Below are positions 24,053 through 33,230 of a stretch of DNA of 64,000 nt, piece by piece (the first letter of the stretch is position 1; each line of letters begins with the position of its first letter). This DNA comes from Streptomyces dengpaensis (GTDB lineage: Bacteria; Actinomycetota; Actinomycetes; Streptomycetales; Streptomycetaceae). The notes beneath the pieces are model-generated. The model was given only the letters and a program-made list of their open reading frames with translations, did not search any database and was not told the DNA's origin. The stretch lies in the NCBI RefSeq assembly GCF_002946835.1, contig NZ_CP026652.1, positions 7,998,001 through 8,062,000 of the forward strand. Direction: 5' to 3'. Position numbers and translations under genes: made by a program.

Positions 24053-24334
24053 ATGGCCGGCCAGAAGAAGCACAAAGACGACGTACTGCTGCGCCTGCGC
24101 CGCATCGAGGGCCAGGTACGCGGTCTGCAACGGCTTGTCGAGGAGGACACCTACTGCATCGACATCCTCACCCAGGTGTCGGCGACCACCCGGGCCCTCC
24201 AGTCCTTCGCCCTCCAGATGCTCGACGAGCACATGGCCACGTGCGTGAGCGACGCCGTGGAACAGGGCGGCGAAGAGAAGGAGCTGAAGCTCAAGGAGGC
24301 GTCCAACGCCATCGCCCGCCTCGTGCGTTCCTGA
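24053..24334 (+). CDS. csoR: Copper-sensing transcriptional repressor CsoR
   Basis: Four-helix DNA-binding repressor that releases its operators on binding Cu(I). The 93-residue protein shows LLRLRRIEGQVRGLQRLVEE at the N-terminus and the copper ligand set Cys35 (DTYCIDIL), His60 and Cys64 (DEHMATC), exactly the CsoR C-H-C spacing. Start ATG 24053 is preceded by AAAGGCGAGG. Its likely targets inside the insert are the palindromes upstream of copZ, the DUF6153/multicopper oxidase pair and the FAD reductase fragment. Confidence 0.94.
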   Translation: MAGQKKHKDDVLLRLRRIEGQVRGLQRLVEEDTYCIDILTQVSATTRALQSFALQMLDEHMATCVSDAVEQGGEEKELKLKEASNAIARLVRS

Positions 24335-24518
24335 ACCGGCCGACCGCAGTTCGGAAGCCGGCCCCAACAAGGCCACCGGCGACCCGAACACGCCTGACGG
24401 TGTACCGCTGACTGATGGAGCATCCATGCTTCCATCTGCACTTCACTCCGACGTACCGTCGTGGATCAATCAGGTCGAGCAGTCGCGAAACTCGAACGGC
24501 GCGGTCTGGAAGGCGGTG

Positions 24519-26507
24519 TCATCTGCTCGCTCGAAGACCGATCAGTTCCCACAGGCCGTCAGGGAGCCAGGGCCGGTGCCTGCTGGCAGAGCTGGGCAAC
24601 CTGGGGAAACCGGAAGGGAGTTCGGCGCACCTGCGGCTAACCACCGGCCGGTGGACCAGGCGCTTGCCGGCGTGCCCGCCGACCCGACCGCCAGGGAACG
24701 GCGGAGACGCCAGGTCCTGGCCGGTGCCTACGCGCTGCGGCGGACGGAGAAACCCGCGGTGACCATCGCCGTGATGGGCGCCATGGTGCCGGAGGCCCTG
24801 ACCTCGGCGGACCGGCTGGCGGGGCTCGGGTTCCCGGCCGACGTGGTCTGCGTGACCAGCCCGGACCTGCTGTTCCGCGCCATGCGGGGCCGACGCGGCC
24901 TGGACGACGAACCGGGGTGGTTCCTGGACCAGGTCTTCCCCGCCAACCGGGCCACCCCTCTGGTGACCCTGCTCGACGGCCACCCGCACACGCCCGCCTT
25001 CCTCGCCGCGATCAACAACGTGCCGGTCACCGCGCTCGGCGTCAGCCGCTTCGGCCAGTCCGGCGCCCTCGACGACGTGTACCGCTACCAACGGCATCGA
25101 CGCCGACAGCGTGGTCCACGCCGCCCAGACCCGCTCGTCGGCCGATGGATCACGTCTCCCCCGTAGCCCTCCGGGCACGGGTGGGACCCCCATCTCCACC
25201 GTCTCCAGCAGCGCGGTGAGCGCGATCCGGGCGTCGGCGTGGATGCCCAGCGCGGGGTAGTTGGACTCCAGCTTGCCGAGGTCCGCCTCGATCTGGATGA
25301 CCCGGCCGCGCGGCGCGAAGGTGCGGTAGTTCGAGGAGAGTTCACCGAGGCCGGAGCCGACGACCAGGAGGACATCGGCGTCTTCGAGGAAGTCGGTGGT
25401 GTGCCGGTCCTCCAGCCAGGACTGCAGCGAGAGCGGGTGCTCCCAGGGGAAGGCGCCCTTGCCGCCGAAGGTGGTGACGACCGGGGCGTCCAGCTTCTCG
25501 GCGAGCGCCAGCAGCTTGCCGGAGGCGTCGGAGCGTACGACACCACCGCCCGCGATGATCGCCGGGCGCTCCGCGTGCTGCAGCAGCTGTGCGGCGACGG
25601 CGGTCAGCTCGGGGCGGGGGAGCAGCTCGCGCGGTGTGGCGTCCAGGGCGGTGACGGGCGGCAGGGTCGTCTCGGCGAGCAGTACGTCCTGCGGGATCTC
25701 CACCCAGACCGGCCCGTGCGGGGCGGTCAGCGCGGACTCCCAGGCGGCGGCGATCGCGGAGGGGATCTGGGAGGCCGTACGCACGGTGTGCACGGACTTG
25801 ACGATGTCGCGGAACGACGCTTTCTGGTCGCGCAGTTCATGCAGATAGCCATGACGCCCGCCGCCGAGGGAGTCGAGGGCCGCCAGGATGTCGGCCGGCT
25901 CGGCCCGGGTGGTGTAGTCGGTGCTGACGAAAGCCCAGCGGATGGTGGCGTCGCGGTCGATGACGTATGTGGCGGGCAGCGGCAGGGTGCGGGGGTGGCC
26001 TGCGTTGACGTGCTGGAGGTCGAAGCCGAGCTTGTCGTAGACGGCCGCCAGATCGTCCGGCAGGTCGAAGGCTAGGCCGTACTGCCTGGCGGTGTCGGAG
26101 CCGAGGTCGCTCAGGACGTCGAAGGCGAGCTCATGCTTATAGCTCAGCGACAGGGACCCGTCGGGGACCTGCGGCGACACGGCCACCAGCCGGGCGCCGC
26201 GTGCGGTGATGTCGTGGTGGTGCTGCTGCAGAGCACGCAGGGCGATGTTGCAGTACGGGCACCAGGCGCCGCGGTAGAACGTCAGCACCACCGGCCCCTC
26301 GGCTAGCAGGCCGTCCAGGGTGACGGTCGGCCCACCCGCCGAGGGCAGGCTGAAGCGGGGGGCCTGGGCACCAACGTTCAGAGCGCGGTCGGCCTGGCCG
26401 GACTCGGCGAGTTCCTGGCCGGCCCGGTTCATGATCTCCCGGATTTCGGCCGGGATCTCCTGCTGCCGGGCGTCGAAGAAGGCACGCGGCTCGGCGTTGA
26501 GGGTCAT
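24519..26507 (-). CDS. In-frame chimera: peroxiredoxin fused to the middle domain of a ThDP enzyme
   Basis: From ATG 26507 (AGGAGG nine bases upstream) residues 1 to about 228 are a complete-looking AhpC/TSA peroxiredoxin-like protein with VVLTFYRGAWCPYCNIALRA. This carries a CxxC-type active site, and the stretch ends at ADILAALDSL. Then, without a stop, sequence becomes the acetolactate-synthase-like central domain (HGPVWVEIPQDVLLAE, RPAIIAGGGVVRSDASGKLL and VVTTFGGKGAFPWEHPLSLQ). It breaks off at about residue 440 without the ThDP-binding C-terminal domain. The remaining frame down to 24519 is antisense to an AceE-like remnant and not meaningful. A deletion has probably joined two genes. 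The peroxiredoxin part may still work. Confidence 0.65.
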   Translation of the reverse strand: MTLNAEPRAFFDARQQEIPAEIREIMNRAGQELAESGQADRALNVGAQAPRFSLPSAGGPTVTLDGLLAEGPVVLTFYRGAWCPYCNIALRALQQHHHDITARGARLVAVSPQVPDGSLSLSYKHELAFDVLSDLGSDTARQYGLAFDLPDDLAAVYDKLGFDLQHVNAGHPRTLPLPATYVIDRDATIRWAFVSTDYTTRAEPADILAALDSLGGGRHGYLHELRDQKASFRDIVKSVHTVRTASQIPSAIAAAWESALTAPHGPVWVEIPQDVLLAETTLPPVTALDATPRELLPRPELTAVAAQLLQHAERPAIIAGGGVVRSDASGKLLALAEKLDAPVVTTFGGKGAFPWEHPLSLQSWLEDRHTTDFLEDADVLLVVGSGLGELSSNYRTFAPRGRVIQIEADLGKLESNYPALGIHADARIALTALLETVEMGVPPVPGGLRGRRDPSADERVWAAWTTLSASMPLVAVHVVEGAGLAEAADAERGDRHVVDRGEEGGRVRVAVEQGHQRGGPVGGEDLVQEPPRFVVQAASAPHGAEQQVRAGHADHVGREPEPRQPVRRGQGLRHHGAHHGDGHRGFLRPPQRVGTGQDLASPPFPGGRVGGHAGKRLVHRPVVSRRCAELPSGFPRLPSSASRHRPWLPDGLWELIGLRASR
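24636..25166 (+). pseudogene. C-terminal remnant of an AceE/transketolase-like protein
   Basis: The frame reads RRRQVLAGAYALR, then KPAVTIAVMGAMVPEALTSA, FPADVVCVTSPDLLFRAMRG and PLVTLLDGHPHTPAFLAAIN, ending SRFGQSGALDDVYRY. This is the C-terminal transketolase-like domain of actinobacterial pyruvate-dehydrogenase-E1-type proteins. After DVYRY a one-base insertion throws the frame off, while the next frame continues GIDADSVVHAAQTRS. The catalytic ThDP domains are absent. It overlaps, in antisense, the tail of the peroxiredoxin chimera, so two truncated genes were pushed together here. Sequence 24335-24635 upstream holds no recognisable gene. Confidence 0.6.
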
Positions 26508-26534
26508 CGGGGTGTTCCTCCTGAGCGGGATCCC

Positions 26535-26622
26535 ATCTTGGAATAGTCGTTCCAAGATAGTGCTCCACGTGTCCTCCGACCAAGTGCGGAACCGCGGTAT
26601 CTTGGAATTTCCATTTCAGGAT
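26535..26622. promoter_or_regulatory. Paired 24-base operators between peroxiredoxin and TetR genes
   Basis: A perfect palindrome ATCTTGGAA-N6-TTCCAAGAT occupies 26535-26558 and an imperfect copy (ATCTTGGAA-N6-TTTCAGGAT) occupies 26599-26622. They sit in the 128-base gap between the divergent peroxiredoxin chimera and TetR genes. These are the expected binding sites of that TetR protein on both promoters. Confidence 0.7.
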
Positions 26623-26635
26623 CGTGGGGTGAACA

Positions 26636-27235
26636 ATGCCGGACATCAAGCACTTCGATCCGGACGCGGCTCTGGAGACGGTGGTGCGGCTGTTCTGGCG
26701 GAAGGGCGCTGCCTCGACCGGGATCCAGGACGTCGTGACCGCGACCGGCCTCAACCGCTCCAGCCTGTACGCCACCTTCGGCGGCAAACAGGAGCTCTAC
26801 CGCGCCGCTCTGCGCCGCTATCTCGAGAACCGCTGGCAACCGGCGTTCCGCGCTCTCGCGGAGGACGAGCGGGGCCTGCCCGCCCTCACCGAGTTCTTCA
26901 CCAAGCTGATCGAGACGCGTTGCTCGGGGGAGTACGCCCAATGGGGCTGCATGGTCGCCAACGCCCAAGCGGTCGGCGAGAACAGTGACCCAGAGGTGCG
27001 ATGCATCCTCGACCAGCACCACCAGCAGCTGCGGAACGCCCTGCACGCGACGCTGCTCACGGCCCAGGCCCAGGGCCAGCTGGCCCTGGGTACCGACCCC
27101 GGGGCCGCAGCCGAGCTGCTCGCCCTGCTGGCATACGGAGTGAATCTGCGCTCCCGCGCCGGGGTCGATGCGCAGGAGCTCGGGACGGCGGTGACGGCGG
27201 CCTTCGACTCGATCGGCGTCCAGGCGGCCACCTGA
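26636..27235 (+). CDS. TetR/AcrR-family regulator (AcrR/TetR_C-like, Prx-linked)
   Basis: A 199-residue repressor. The N-terminal HTH shows LFWRKGAASTGIQDVVTATG then LNRSSLYATFGGKQELYRAA, and the C-terminal domain includes GCMVANAQAVGENSDPEVRC with Cys residues that could sense thiol stress. ATG 26636 is used. It is divergent from the peroxiredoxin gene with two 24-base palindromes between them, so autorepression and control of the peroxiredoxin is likely. Whether the signal is an oxidant is not visible in the sequence. Confidence 0.88.
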   Translation: MPDIKHFDPDAALETVVRLFWRKGAASTGIQDVVTATGLNRSSLYATFGGKQELYRAALRRYLENRWQPAFRALAEDERGLPALTEFFTKLIETRCSGEYAQWGCMVANAQAVGENSDPEVRCILDQHHQQLRNALHATLLTAQAQGQLALGTDPGAAAELLALLAYGVNLRSRAGVDAQELGTAVTAAFDSIGVQAAT

Positions 27236-27247
27236 ACGCGTCCGTGA

Positions 27248-27648
27248 TCAGCTCTGGGCCCGGCGCTCCGCCTCCTCCTTGACCGAGGCGAGTGAGGCCG
27301 CGACAGTCGCCTCCCAGCGGCCGGCGACCTTCGCACCCCACCAGGCTCCGGCCCGCCACAGGTCCGTGCCCAGCGTGCCCTCGTAGACCAGACGGGTGCC
27401 GGCCGGCTGCTCGGTCAGGAGGAACGCTTCGACGACGTGCGGGACCGGGCCGCGCAGCAAGCGGAAGTCGACACGCTCGGGTCGGCGAAGCGGACCGACT
27501 CCACCGTCACGGCCTTGAACCGTCCGCCCGAAAACGGCGTGACGTGGGCGGCCAGCACCATGTCGTTGCCGCGCTCGAGGATCCGGATCTTCTCCCGCAA
27601 ACTCGGGGGGCGTTCTCCCTCTGAGGCATTCGGCCGAGCCGGAGCCAT
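27248..27648 (-). pseudogene. SRPBCC-family protein, frameshifted
   Basis: Two reverse-strand frames join to give a [11 protein letters not shown]-like half: LREKIRILERGNDMVLAAHV and GRFKAVTVESVRFADP in one frame. The other continues with VDFRLLRGPVPHVVEAFLLT, GTRLVYEGTLGTDLW and the long C-terminal helix WEATVAASLASVKEEAERRA. The frame changes at about 27480, and the N-terminal first strand of the fold is missing. It lies 12 bases after the convergent TetR gene. The 257 bases to the next gene hold no recognisable coding sequence. Confidence 0.6.
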
Positions 27649-27905
27649 GGCAACTTCCTACTGCCGTGCTCACGCAGGCGAGTTCGAGTGGCGACCCGAC
27701 TGTGGACGACGGAAACTAAGACCCGACCACGGACTACACGGCCCAAAGGTAAACGGAGACAAGATGTAAAGACAGTTTTGCGACTGAGAAGCGTCGCACG
27801 ACCTGTGGCTTCCGGATTGCTCGCTCCGGCTGTTGCCGGAGCACGTCGACGCCGGGCGCCAGCCGCACTGGCCGATGGTAGTCGATTTCTCATCAAGGAG
27901 CTCGC

Positions 27906-30443
27906 ATGCTGGAAGAATCCGTCGAGGCTTCGACAGCCGATCCGGATCAATCGTCAATCGCCAGGCACGGAAACGCCGACCCGGAAATCGGGACCGAAAG
28001 CCTCATGGCCGAACTTCTGGCTGGCATTGTGCGCGTCGATCAGGTGCCCGTCGACAGCCATTTCTTCCACGATCTCGGGGCCGACTCCCTGGTGATGGCC
28101 CAGTTCTGCGCCCGGGTCAGAAAGCGCGCTGATCTGCCGCCGGTGTCGATGAAGGACATCTACCGGTACCCGACGATCAGAAGTCTGGTGACGGCACTCG
28201 GGGATTCCGCTCCCGATCCTGAAGAACCTTCGGTCCCGGCGGTGATCGAGCCGACAACACCGGTCAGCACGGCGGAGTACCTTCTCTGCGGGACGCTGCA
28301 GTTCCTGTTCTTCCTCGGCTATTCCTTTCTCACGGCGTGGGTGGCGGTCCGGGGGTTGGTATGGATCTACGCCGGCTCGGCCCTGATCGATATATATCTG
28401 AGGGCGGTTGTCTTCAGCAGCGCGACCTTCCTGGGCCTGTGTGTCGTCCCGATCCTGGCGAAATGGGCACTCATCGGGCGGTGGAAGCCCCAGCAGTTCC
28501 GGGTCTGGAGCCTGGCGTACTTCCGCTTCTGGTGCGTCAAGAGTCTGATCCGGTCGAGCCCGCTGGTCCTGTTCGCCGGTTCGCCGCTCTATGCGCTCTA
28601 TCTGAGGGCGCTCGGCGCGAAGATCGGCCGGGGCGTCGCGATCTTCTCGCGGAGCGTTCCGGTATGCACCGACCTGCTCACGATCGGCGACAACACGGTC
28701 ATCCGCAAGGACTCGTCCATCGCCTGCTATCGCGCCCACTCCGGTCTGATCCAGACGGGTGCCGTCACTTTCGGGAAGGACGTCTTCGTCGGCGAGATCA
28801 CGGTGATCGACATCGAGACCTCGATGGGCGACGGCTCTCAACTCGGCCATGCCTCCGGCCTGCACGCCGGGCAGGCGGTGCCGGCCGGCGAGTGCTGGCA
28901 CGGCTCTCCGGCCCAGCGGGCGGCGGGAACGGACTACCGGATGGCCGACTCGGCCGACTGCGGCATCTGGCGGAGAGTGGCCTACTGCGTGCTGCAACTG
29001 CTGTCCATGCAGGTGCTGTACGTTCCGCTGGCGGTCAGCACCACGATCGTGGTGTTCACCGCGCTCCCGCAGTTCACGGCGCTCCTCGACCCAGGGCCGC
29101 TGGCCTTCACGAGCTGGACGTTCTACCGCAATGCACTGGTCGTCTCCGCCGTGTTCCTCTTCGGCTCCGCGCTCCTCTCCTTGCTTGTTGTGGGCACGGT
29201 GCCTCGCCTCCTCAACCTCGCCATCAAGCCGGGCAAGGTCTATGCACTGTACGGCTTCCACTACGGGGTCCACCGGACGATCGCGGTCATGACCAACCGA
29301 AAGTTCTTCAGGCACCTGTTCGGCGACAGCTCCGCCATTGTCCACTATCTGCGCTATATCGGGTACGACCTTTCCCGGGTCGAACAGACCGGCTCGAACT
29401 TCGGCACAGAAGTAAAGCACGAGAACCCATTTCTGATCTCGGTCGGCACCGGAACGATGGTCGCCGACGGACTGTCGGTCCTCAATGCCGAGTTCTCCAG
29501 CACCGCCTTCCGCGTGTCCCCCGTCTCCGTCGGGAGCCACAGCTTTCTCGGCAACCAGATCGCCTACCCCCCGCAGGGAAAAACAGGTGACAACTGCCTC
29601 CTCGCAACGAAGGTCATGGTGCCCGTCGACGGTGAAATCCGGGAAGGCGTCGGCCTGCTGGGCTCACCCAGCTTCGAGATACCCCGCACGGTCGAACGTG
29701 ACAGCATGTTCGACCATCTGAAGAGCGGGGAGGAACAGCGCCGCTGCCTCGCCGCCAAGAACAAGCACAATACCGTCACCGCCGGGCTGTACCTGCTGTT
29801 GCAGTGGTCCCACTTGTTCGGGCTGACCGTGATCACTGCGTTTGCCGTGGACCTCTACGACTCGCTCGGCTCCTCGGCAGCTGCGCTGGCCAGTCTCCTT
29901 GGGCTCTCCTTCAGCGTCGCCCACTTTGTACTGGCCGAACGTACCATCACGGCAATTCAGAAGGTGAAGCCGCTGTACTGCTCGATCTACGACCTCAGCT
30001 TCTGGAGGCACGAGCGCTATTGGAAGGTCGCTGCCGGGACCGAGCGCATCACCTTCTTCAATGGCACCCCGTTCAAGAACGTCATCTGGCGGCTGCTCGG
30101 CACCCAAGTCGGCAGCAGGGTGTTCGACGACGGATTCGACATTTCGGAGCGGTCGCTGGTCACCATCGGGGACGACTGCACGCTCAATTCGGGGTCCGGG
30201 ATCCAGTGCCATTCGCAGGAGGACGGCGCCTTCAAGATGGAGGGCTGCACCATCGGGGCCGGCTGCACGCTCGGGGTCGGCTCCTTCGTCCACTACGGCG
30301 TGACGCTGGGCGAGGGCATGGTACTTGCCCCCGATTCCTTTCTTATGAAGGGCGAGACGGTCCCCCCGCATGCGCGGTGGGGCGGAAACCCCGCCAGGCC
30401 GATGCAGGAACACATGCCGGATCTGCAGGGGGCTGGTGGGTGA
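27906..30443 (+). CDS. Pls/PosA-like membrane acyltransferase with carrier domain, no adenylation domain
   Basis: An 845-residue membrane enzyme. Residues about 30-100 are a peptidyl-carrier domain with the phosphopantetheine Ser at about residue 61 (HDLGADSLVMAQFCARVRK). Then come alternating membrane helices (LLCGTLQFLFFLGYSFLTAW and VLYVPLAVSTTIVVFTALPQ) and three left-handed-beta-helix (hexapeptide) acyltransferase-like segments, e.g. LTIGDNTVIRKDSSIACYRA, FGTEVKHENPFLISVGTGTM and VTIGDDCTLNSGSGIQCHSQ. This is the C-terminal architecture of epsilon-polylysine-synthetase-like Pls/PosA proteins, but the N-terminal adenylation domain is absent and none is nearby. AAGGAG lies five bases before ATG 27906. 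Codon bias is softer than in flanking genes, suggesting acquisition. Product unknown. Confidence 0.8.
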   Translation: MLEESVEASTADPDQSSIARHGNADPEIGTESLMAELLAGIVRVDQVPVDSHFFHDLGADSLVMAQFCARVRKRADLPPVSMKDIYRYPTIRSLVTALGDSAPDPEEPSVPAVIEPTTPVSTAEYLLCGTLQFLFFLGYSFLTAWVAVRGLVWIYAGSALIDIYLRAVVFSSATFLGLCVVPILAKWALIGRWKPQQFRVWSLAYFRFWCVKSLIRSSPLVLFAGSPLYALYLRALGAKIGRGVAIFSRSVPVCTDLLTIGDNTVIRKDSSIACYRAHSGLIQTGAVTFGKDVFVGEITVIDIETSMGDGSQLGHASGLHAGQAVPAGECWHGSPAQRAAGTDYRMADSADCGIWRRVAYCVLQLLSMQVLYVPLAVSTTIVVFTALPQFTALLDPGPLAFTSWTFYRNALVVSAVFLFGSALLSLLVVGTVPRLLNLAIKPGKVYALYGFHYGVHRTIAVMTNRKFFRHLFGDSSAIVHYLRYIGYDLSRVEQTGSNFGTEVKHENPFLISVGTGTMVADGLSVLNAEFSSTAFRVSPVSVGSHSFLGNQIAYPPQGKTGDNCLLATKVMVPVDGEIREGVGLLGSPSFEIPRTVERDSMFDHLKSGEEQRRCLAAKNKHNTVTAGLYLLLQWSHLFGLTVITAFAVDLYDSLGSSAAALASLLGLSFSVAHFVLAERTITAIQKVKPLYCSIYDLSFWRHERYWKVAAGTERITFFNGTPFKNVIWRLLGTQVGSRVFDDGFDISERSLVTIGDDCTLNSGSGIQCHSQEDGAFKMEGCTIGAGCTLGVGSFVHYGVTLGEGMVLAPDSFLMKGETVPPHARWGGNPARPMQEHMPDLQGAGG

Positions 30444-30867
30444 TGTCCGCCGGGCGGAGGCGGAGCTGGGGGGTGCGGGGATGTTCCGGTCGGCAGGGTG
30501 CGGGGTGAACCCGCCCCGCCAGCCCCTCCAGCTGAAAACGCAACTCCCCCGCCGACAGCAGACTCTGCCCCCCCCCGCAAGCGGGGACCACTACGCCGAC
30601 CACGGTGTGCTGCGGGTTGTTCGGCCCCTCGAGCAAGGCTGGCATGGGTTCTCGGACACGATGCGCAGGACGCCGTGGTCGGGAGAACCCTCGATCCGGT
30701 AGCCCCCTGCAGGCGGGATTGCCACTCGTGGTGCACCGCAACCGCCCTGCCGTCGAACGCGCCGATCCGGGCGCCAGCTGTCGACCAGTTCGACCACTTC
30801 ACCACGCTCCACCCGGGTCCGTGAGCCGGGAGCACGTCGGAGAGGTCGGGGTGATCCTCATTAGCGG
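30444..30867. other. Geneless scar region
   Basis: About 420 bases without a convincing gene. Short frames on the reverse strand (for example GPGWSVVKWSNWSTAGARIG and AVAVHHEWQS) look like a scrambled protein remnant I cannot assign. The sequence contains a C-run followed by CGCAAGCGGGG. It separates the acyltransferase gene from the cation-efflux tail and probably marks a deletion join. Confidence 0.4.
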
Positions 30868-31187
30868 CACCCGCCGGTCTGGACCCCGACGACATCGGTG
30901 ACCGCCTGGTGGGCCGTCCGTCGGTCACCGAAGTTCACGACCTGCACGTGTGGGCCATCACCTCCGGCCAGCCTGCCCTGTCCGCGCACGTCCTCGCAGC
31001 ACCCGGTGCCGACTGCCACGCCGTGCGCCAGGACCTGGAGAAGGTCCTGCACACGGAGTACGAGGTCACCCACGTCACGCTCCAGGTCGACCACTCACCC
31101 GCCGTCGCGCAGTCCGAAACCGGCCAGCGGGCCCACTGCCTGGATCCCCACGGTCCTGTCCACCTCGTGGGTGCGCACGCCCATTGA
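30868..31187 (+). pseudogene. C-terminal tail of a cation diffusion facilitator (CzcD/ZitB-like)
   Basis: The frame reads GLDPDDIGDRLVGRPSVTEV, HDLHVWAITSGQPALSAHVL and ADCHAVRQDLEKVLHTEYEV, ending VTLQVDHSPA. This is the cytoplasmic metal-binding domain of a CDF (Zn/Co/Cd) efflux transporter, including the conserved HDLHVW. All membrane helices are missing, so it cannot transport. It suggests the insert once carried another metal-efflux gene. Confidence 0.8.
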
Positions 31188-31206
31188 CGAGCCCAAGGCC
31201 CCGGGC

Positions 31207-32265
31207 TCACGGGCTCACAGGGCCATGGCTCACCAGATCCAGCGCGATGTCCGTGATCATGTCCTCCTGGCCGCCGACCATCTTCCGGCGGCCGACCTCG
31301 ACCAGGATGCTGCGGGTGTCGAGCCCGTGGCGCTTCGCGGCGGCCTTGGCGTGGCGCAGGAAGCTGGAGTACACGCCCGCGTAGCCGAGGCTGAGGGTCT
31401 CGCGGTCGACGCGGACCTCACGGTCCTGCAGCGGTCGTACGAGGTCGTCGGCGGCGTCCATGAGCGGGAACAGGTCGCAGGCGTGCTTCCAGCCCATCAG
31501 GTCGGCGACCGCGATGAACGCTTCCAGCGGGCAGTTGCCCGCTCCCGCGCCCTGCCCGGCGAGCGAGGCGTCGACGCGTACGGCGCCGCTCTCGACGGCG
31601 ACGACGGTGTTGGCCACGCCCAGGGCGAGGTTGTGGTGGGCGTGGATACCGAGCCCGGTGGCCGGGTCGAGGACGTCGCGGTAGGCGCGGAAGCGGTCGC
31701 GGACGCCGTCCATGGTGAGCCGTCCGCCGGAGTCGGTGACGTACACGCAGTGGGCGCCGTAGGACTCCATCAGCTTGGCCTGGCGGGCGAGTTCGGCGGG
31801 TTCGGCCATGTGGGACATCATCAGGAACCCGGCGACGTCCATGCCCATTTCGCGGGCGGCGGCGATGTGCTGGGCGGAGATGTCGGCCTCGGTGCAGTGG
31901 GTGGCGATGCGGACCGAGGCGATGCCGAGGGCGTGGGCCTGCCTGAGGTCGTGCAGGGTGCCGATGCCGGGCAGGAGCAGCGTGGTGGGCACGGCGTTGT
32001 GGGTGGCGTCGGTGACGGCTTCGATCCACTCCCAGTCGGTGTGGGCGCCGATGCCGTAGGTGATGCTGGAGCCGGCCAGGCCGTCGCCGTGGGCGATCTC
32101 GATGGCGGCGACTCCCGCCGCGTCGAGTGCGGCGGCGATGGTGCGGGCCTGCTCGACGGTGTAGCGGTGGCGGACGGCGTGCATGCCGTCCCGCAGGGTG
32201 ACGTCCTGGACGTACAGCGTGGGCGTGGTGTCGGGCCGCGTGGTCACCGGGTTCATCGGGTTCAT
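31207..32265 (-). CDS. dmpG: 4-hydroxy-2-oxovalerate aldolase
   Basis: Class II pyruvate aldolase that cleaves 4-hydroxy-2-oxoacids to pyruvate plus an aldehyde, the last step of the meta-cleavage pathway. The 352-residue protein is full length: [20 protein letters not shown] with catalytic Arg-Asp and His, then [17 protein letters not shown] and [20 protein letters not shown]. The metal-binding H-x-H is in [16 protein letters not shown]. The C-terminal DmpG communication domain ([20 protein letters not shown]) is present. Its ATG overlaps the dmpF stop (ATGA). It forms a channelling complex with the acylating dehydrogenase. Confidence 0.95.
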   Translation of the reverse strand: MNPMNPVTTRPDTTPTLYVQDVTLRDGMHAVRHRYTVEQARTIAAALDAAGVAAIEIAHGDGLAGSSITYGIGAHTDWEWIEAVTDATHNAVPTTLLLPGIGTLHDLRQAHALGIASVRIATHCTEADISAQHIAAAREMGMDVAGFLMMSHMAEPAELARQAKLMESYGAHCVYVTDSGGRLTMDGVRDRFRAYRDVLDPATGLGIHAHHNLALGVANTVVAVESGAVRVDASLAGQGAGAGNCPLEAFIAVADLMGWKHACDLFPLMDAADDLVRPLQDREVRVDRETLSLGYAGVYSSFLRHAKAAAKRHGLDTRSILVEVGRRKMVGGQEDMITDIALDLVSHGPVSP

Positions 32266-33230
32266 CGGGCCACCTCACGGGTCGGGCGGTGTGCGGCCAT
32301 GCGTTCCGCGGTGCGCAGTGCGGCGGAGGTCATGATGTCGAGGTTCCCCGCGTACGCGGGCAGATAGTGGGCGGCGCCCTCGACCTCTAGGAACACGGAC
32401 ACCTTCGTGGCCAGGCCGTGCGCGGCCCCGGCGGGGAGCAGGCTGCGCAGCGGGTCGTCGGCGGCGACGTCGTCGAACTGCACCCGCTGCTTGAGGCGGT
32501 AGCCCGGTACGTACGTCCGGACCGTGTCGGCCATCTGCTCAACGGAGGCCCGTACGGCGTCCCGGTCGCAGTCGCCGACCAGGCAGTACACGGTGTCCCG
32601 CATGATCAGCGGCGGCTCCGCCGGGTTGAGGACGATGACGGCCTTGCCACGCGCCGCACCGCCGACCGCCTCGATGGCGGAGGCGGTGGTCTCGGTGAAC
32701 TCGTCGATGTTGGCCCGGGTGCCCGGGCCCGCGGAGCGGGAGGCGATGGAGGCGACGATCTCGCCGTAGTGGACCGGGGTGACGGCCGAGACGGCGGCCA
32801 CCATCGGGATGGTGGCCTGGCCGCCGCAGGTGACCATGTTGACGTTCGGAGCGACGAGGTGCGCGTCGCCGTTGACCGGCGGCACCACGTAGGGGCCGAT
32901 GGCCGCCGGGGTGAGGTCGATCAGGGTCCGGCCCAGGGCGCCCAGCACCTCGTCGTGGTGCCGGTGGGCGCCGGCCGAGGTGGCGTCGAAGACGATCTCG
33001 ACGTCGGCGAACTCGTCCATCTTCACCAGGGCTTCAACGCCCTCGTGGGTGGTGGCGACCTTGAGGCGGCGGGCCCGCGCCAGACCGTCCGAGGCGGGGT
33101 CGATGCCGGCCATCGCCACGATCTCCAGGCTCTCGGAGAGCCGCAGCACCTTGATCATGAGGTCGGTGCCGATGTTGCCCGAGCCGATGACGGCGACCTT
33201 CGTACGGCCGACGGACTGCGCACTGCTCAC
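32262..33230 (-). CDS. dmpF: Acetaldehyde dehydrogenase (acylating)
   Basis: NAD- and CoA-dependent enzyme converting acetaldehyde (or propanal) from the aldolase to acyl-CoA. The 322-residue protein has an N-terminal Rossmann motif [20 protein letters not shown] and the catalytic Cys in [14 protein letters not shown]. The C-terminal dimerisation domain includes [23 protein letters not shown] 33230 overlaps the stop of the upstream hydratase gene (GTGA), and the stop overlaps dmpG. The physical order hydratase-dehydrogenase-aldolase is that of known meta-cleavage and cholesterol-ring (hsa) operons. Confidence 0.95.
   Translation of the reverse strand: MSSAQSVGRTKVAVIGSGNIGTDLMIKVLRLSESLEIVAMAGIDPASDGLARARRLKVATTHEGVEALVKMDEFADVEIVFDATSAGAHRHHDEVLGALGRTLIDLTPAAIGPYVVPPVNGDAHLVAPNVNMVTCGGQATIPMVAAVSAVTPVHYGEIVASIASRSAGPGTRANIDEFTETTASAIEAVGGAARGKAVIVLNPAEPPLIMRDTVYCLVGDCDRDAVRASVEQMADTVRTYVPGYRLKQRVQFDDVAADDPLRSLLPAGAAHGLATKVSVFLEVEGAAHYLPAYAGNLDIMTSAALRTAERMAAHRPTREVAR

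Noticed and set aside
21139..24150. About 1000-codon open frame antisense to copA
   Set aside because: Same shadow effect; no recognisable domain, and copA motifs are complete on the other strand.
30540..30600. C-rich stretch with CGCAAGCGGGG as a CRISPR-like repeat
   Set aside because: Only one copy is present and no spacer-repeat pattern or cas gene was seen.
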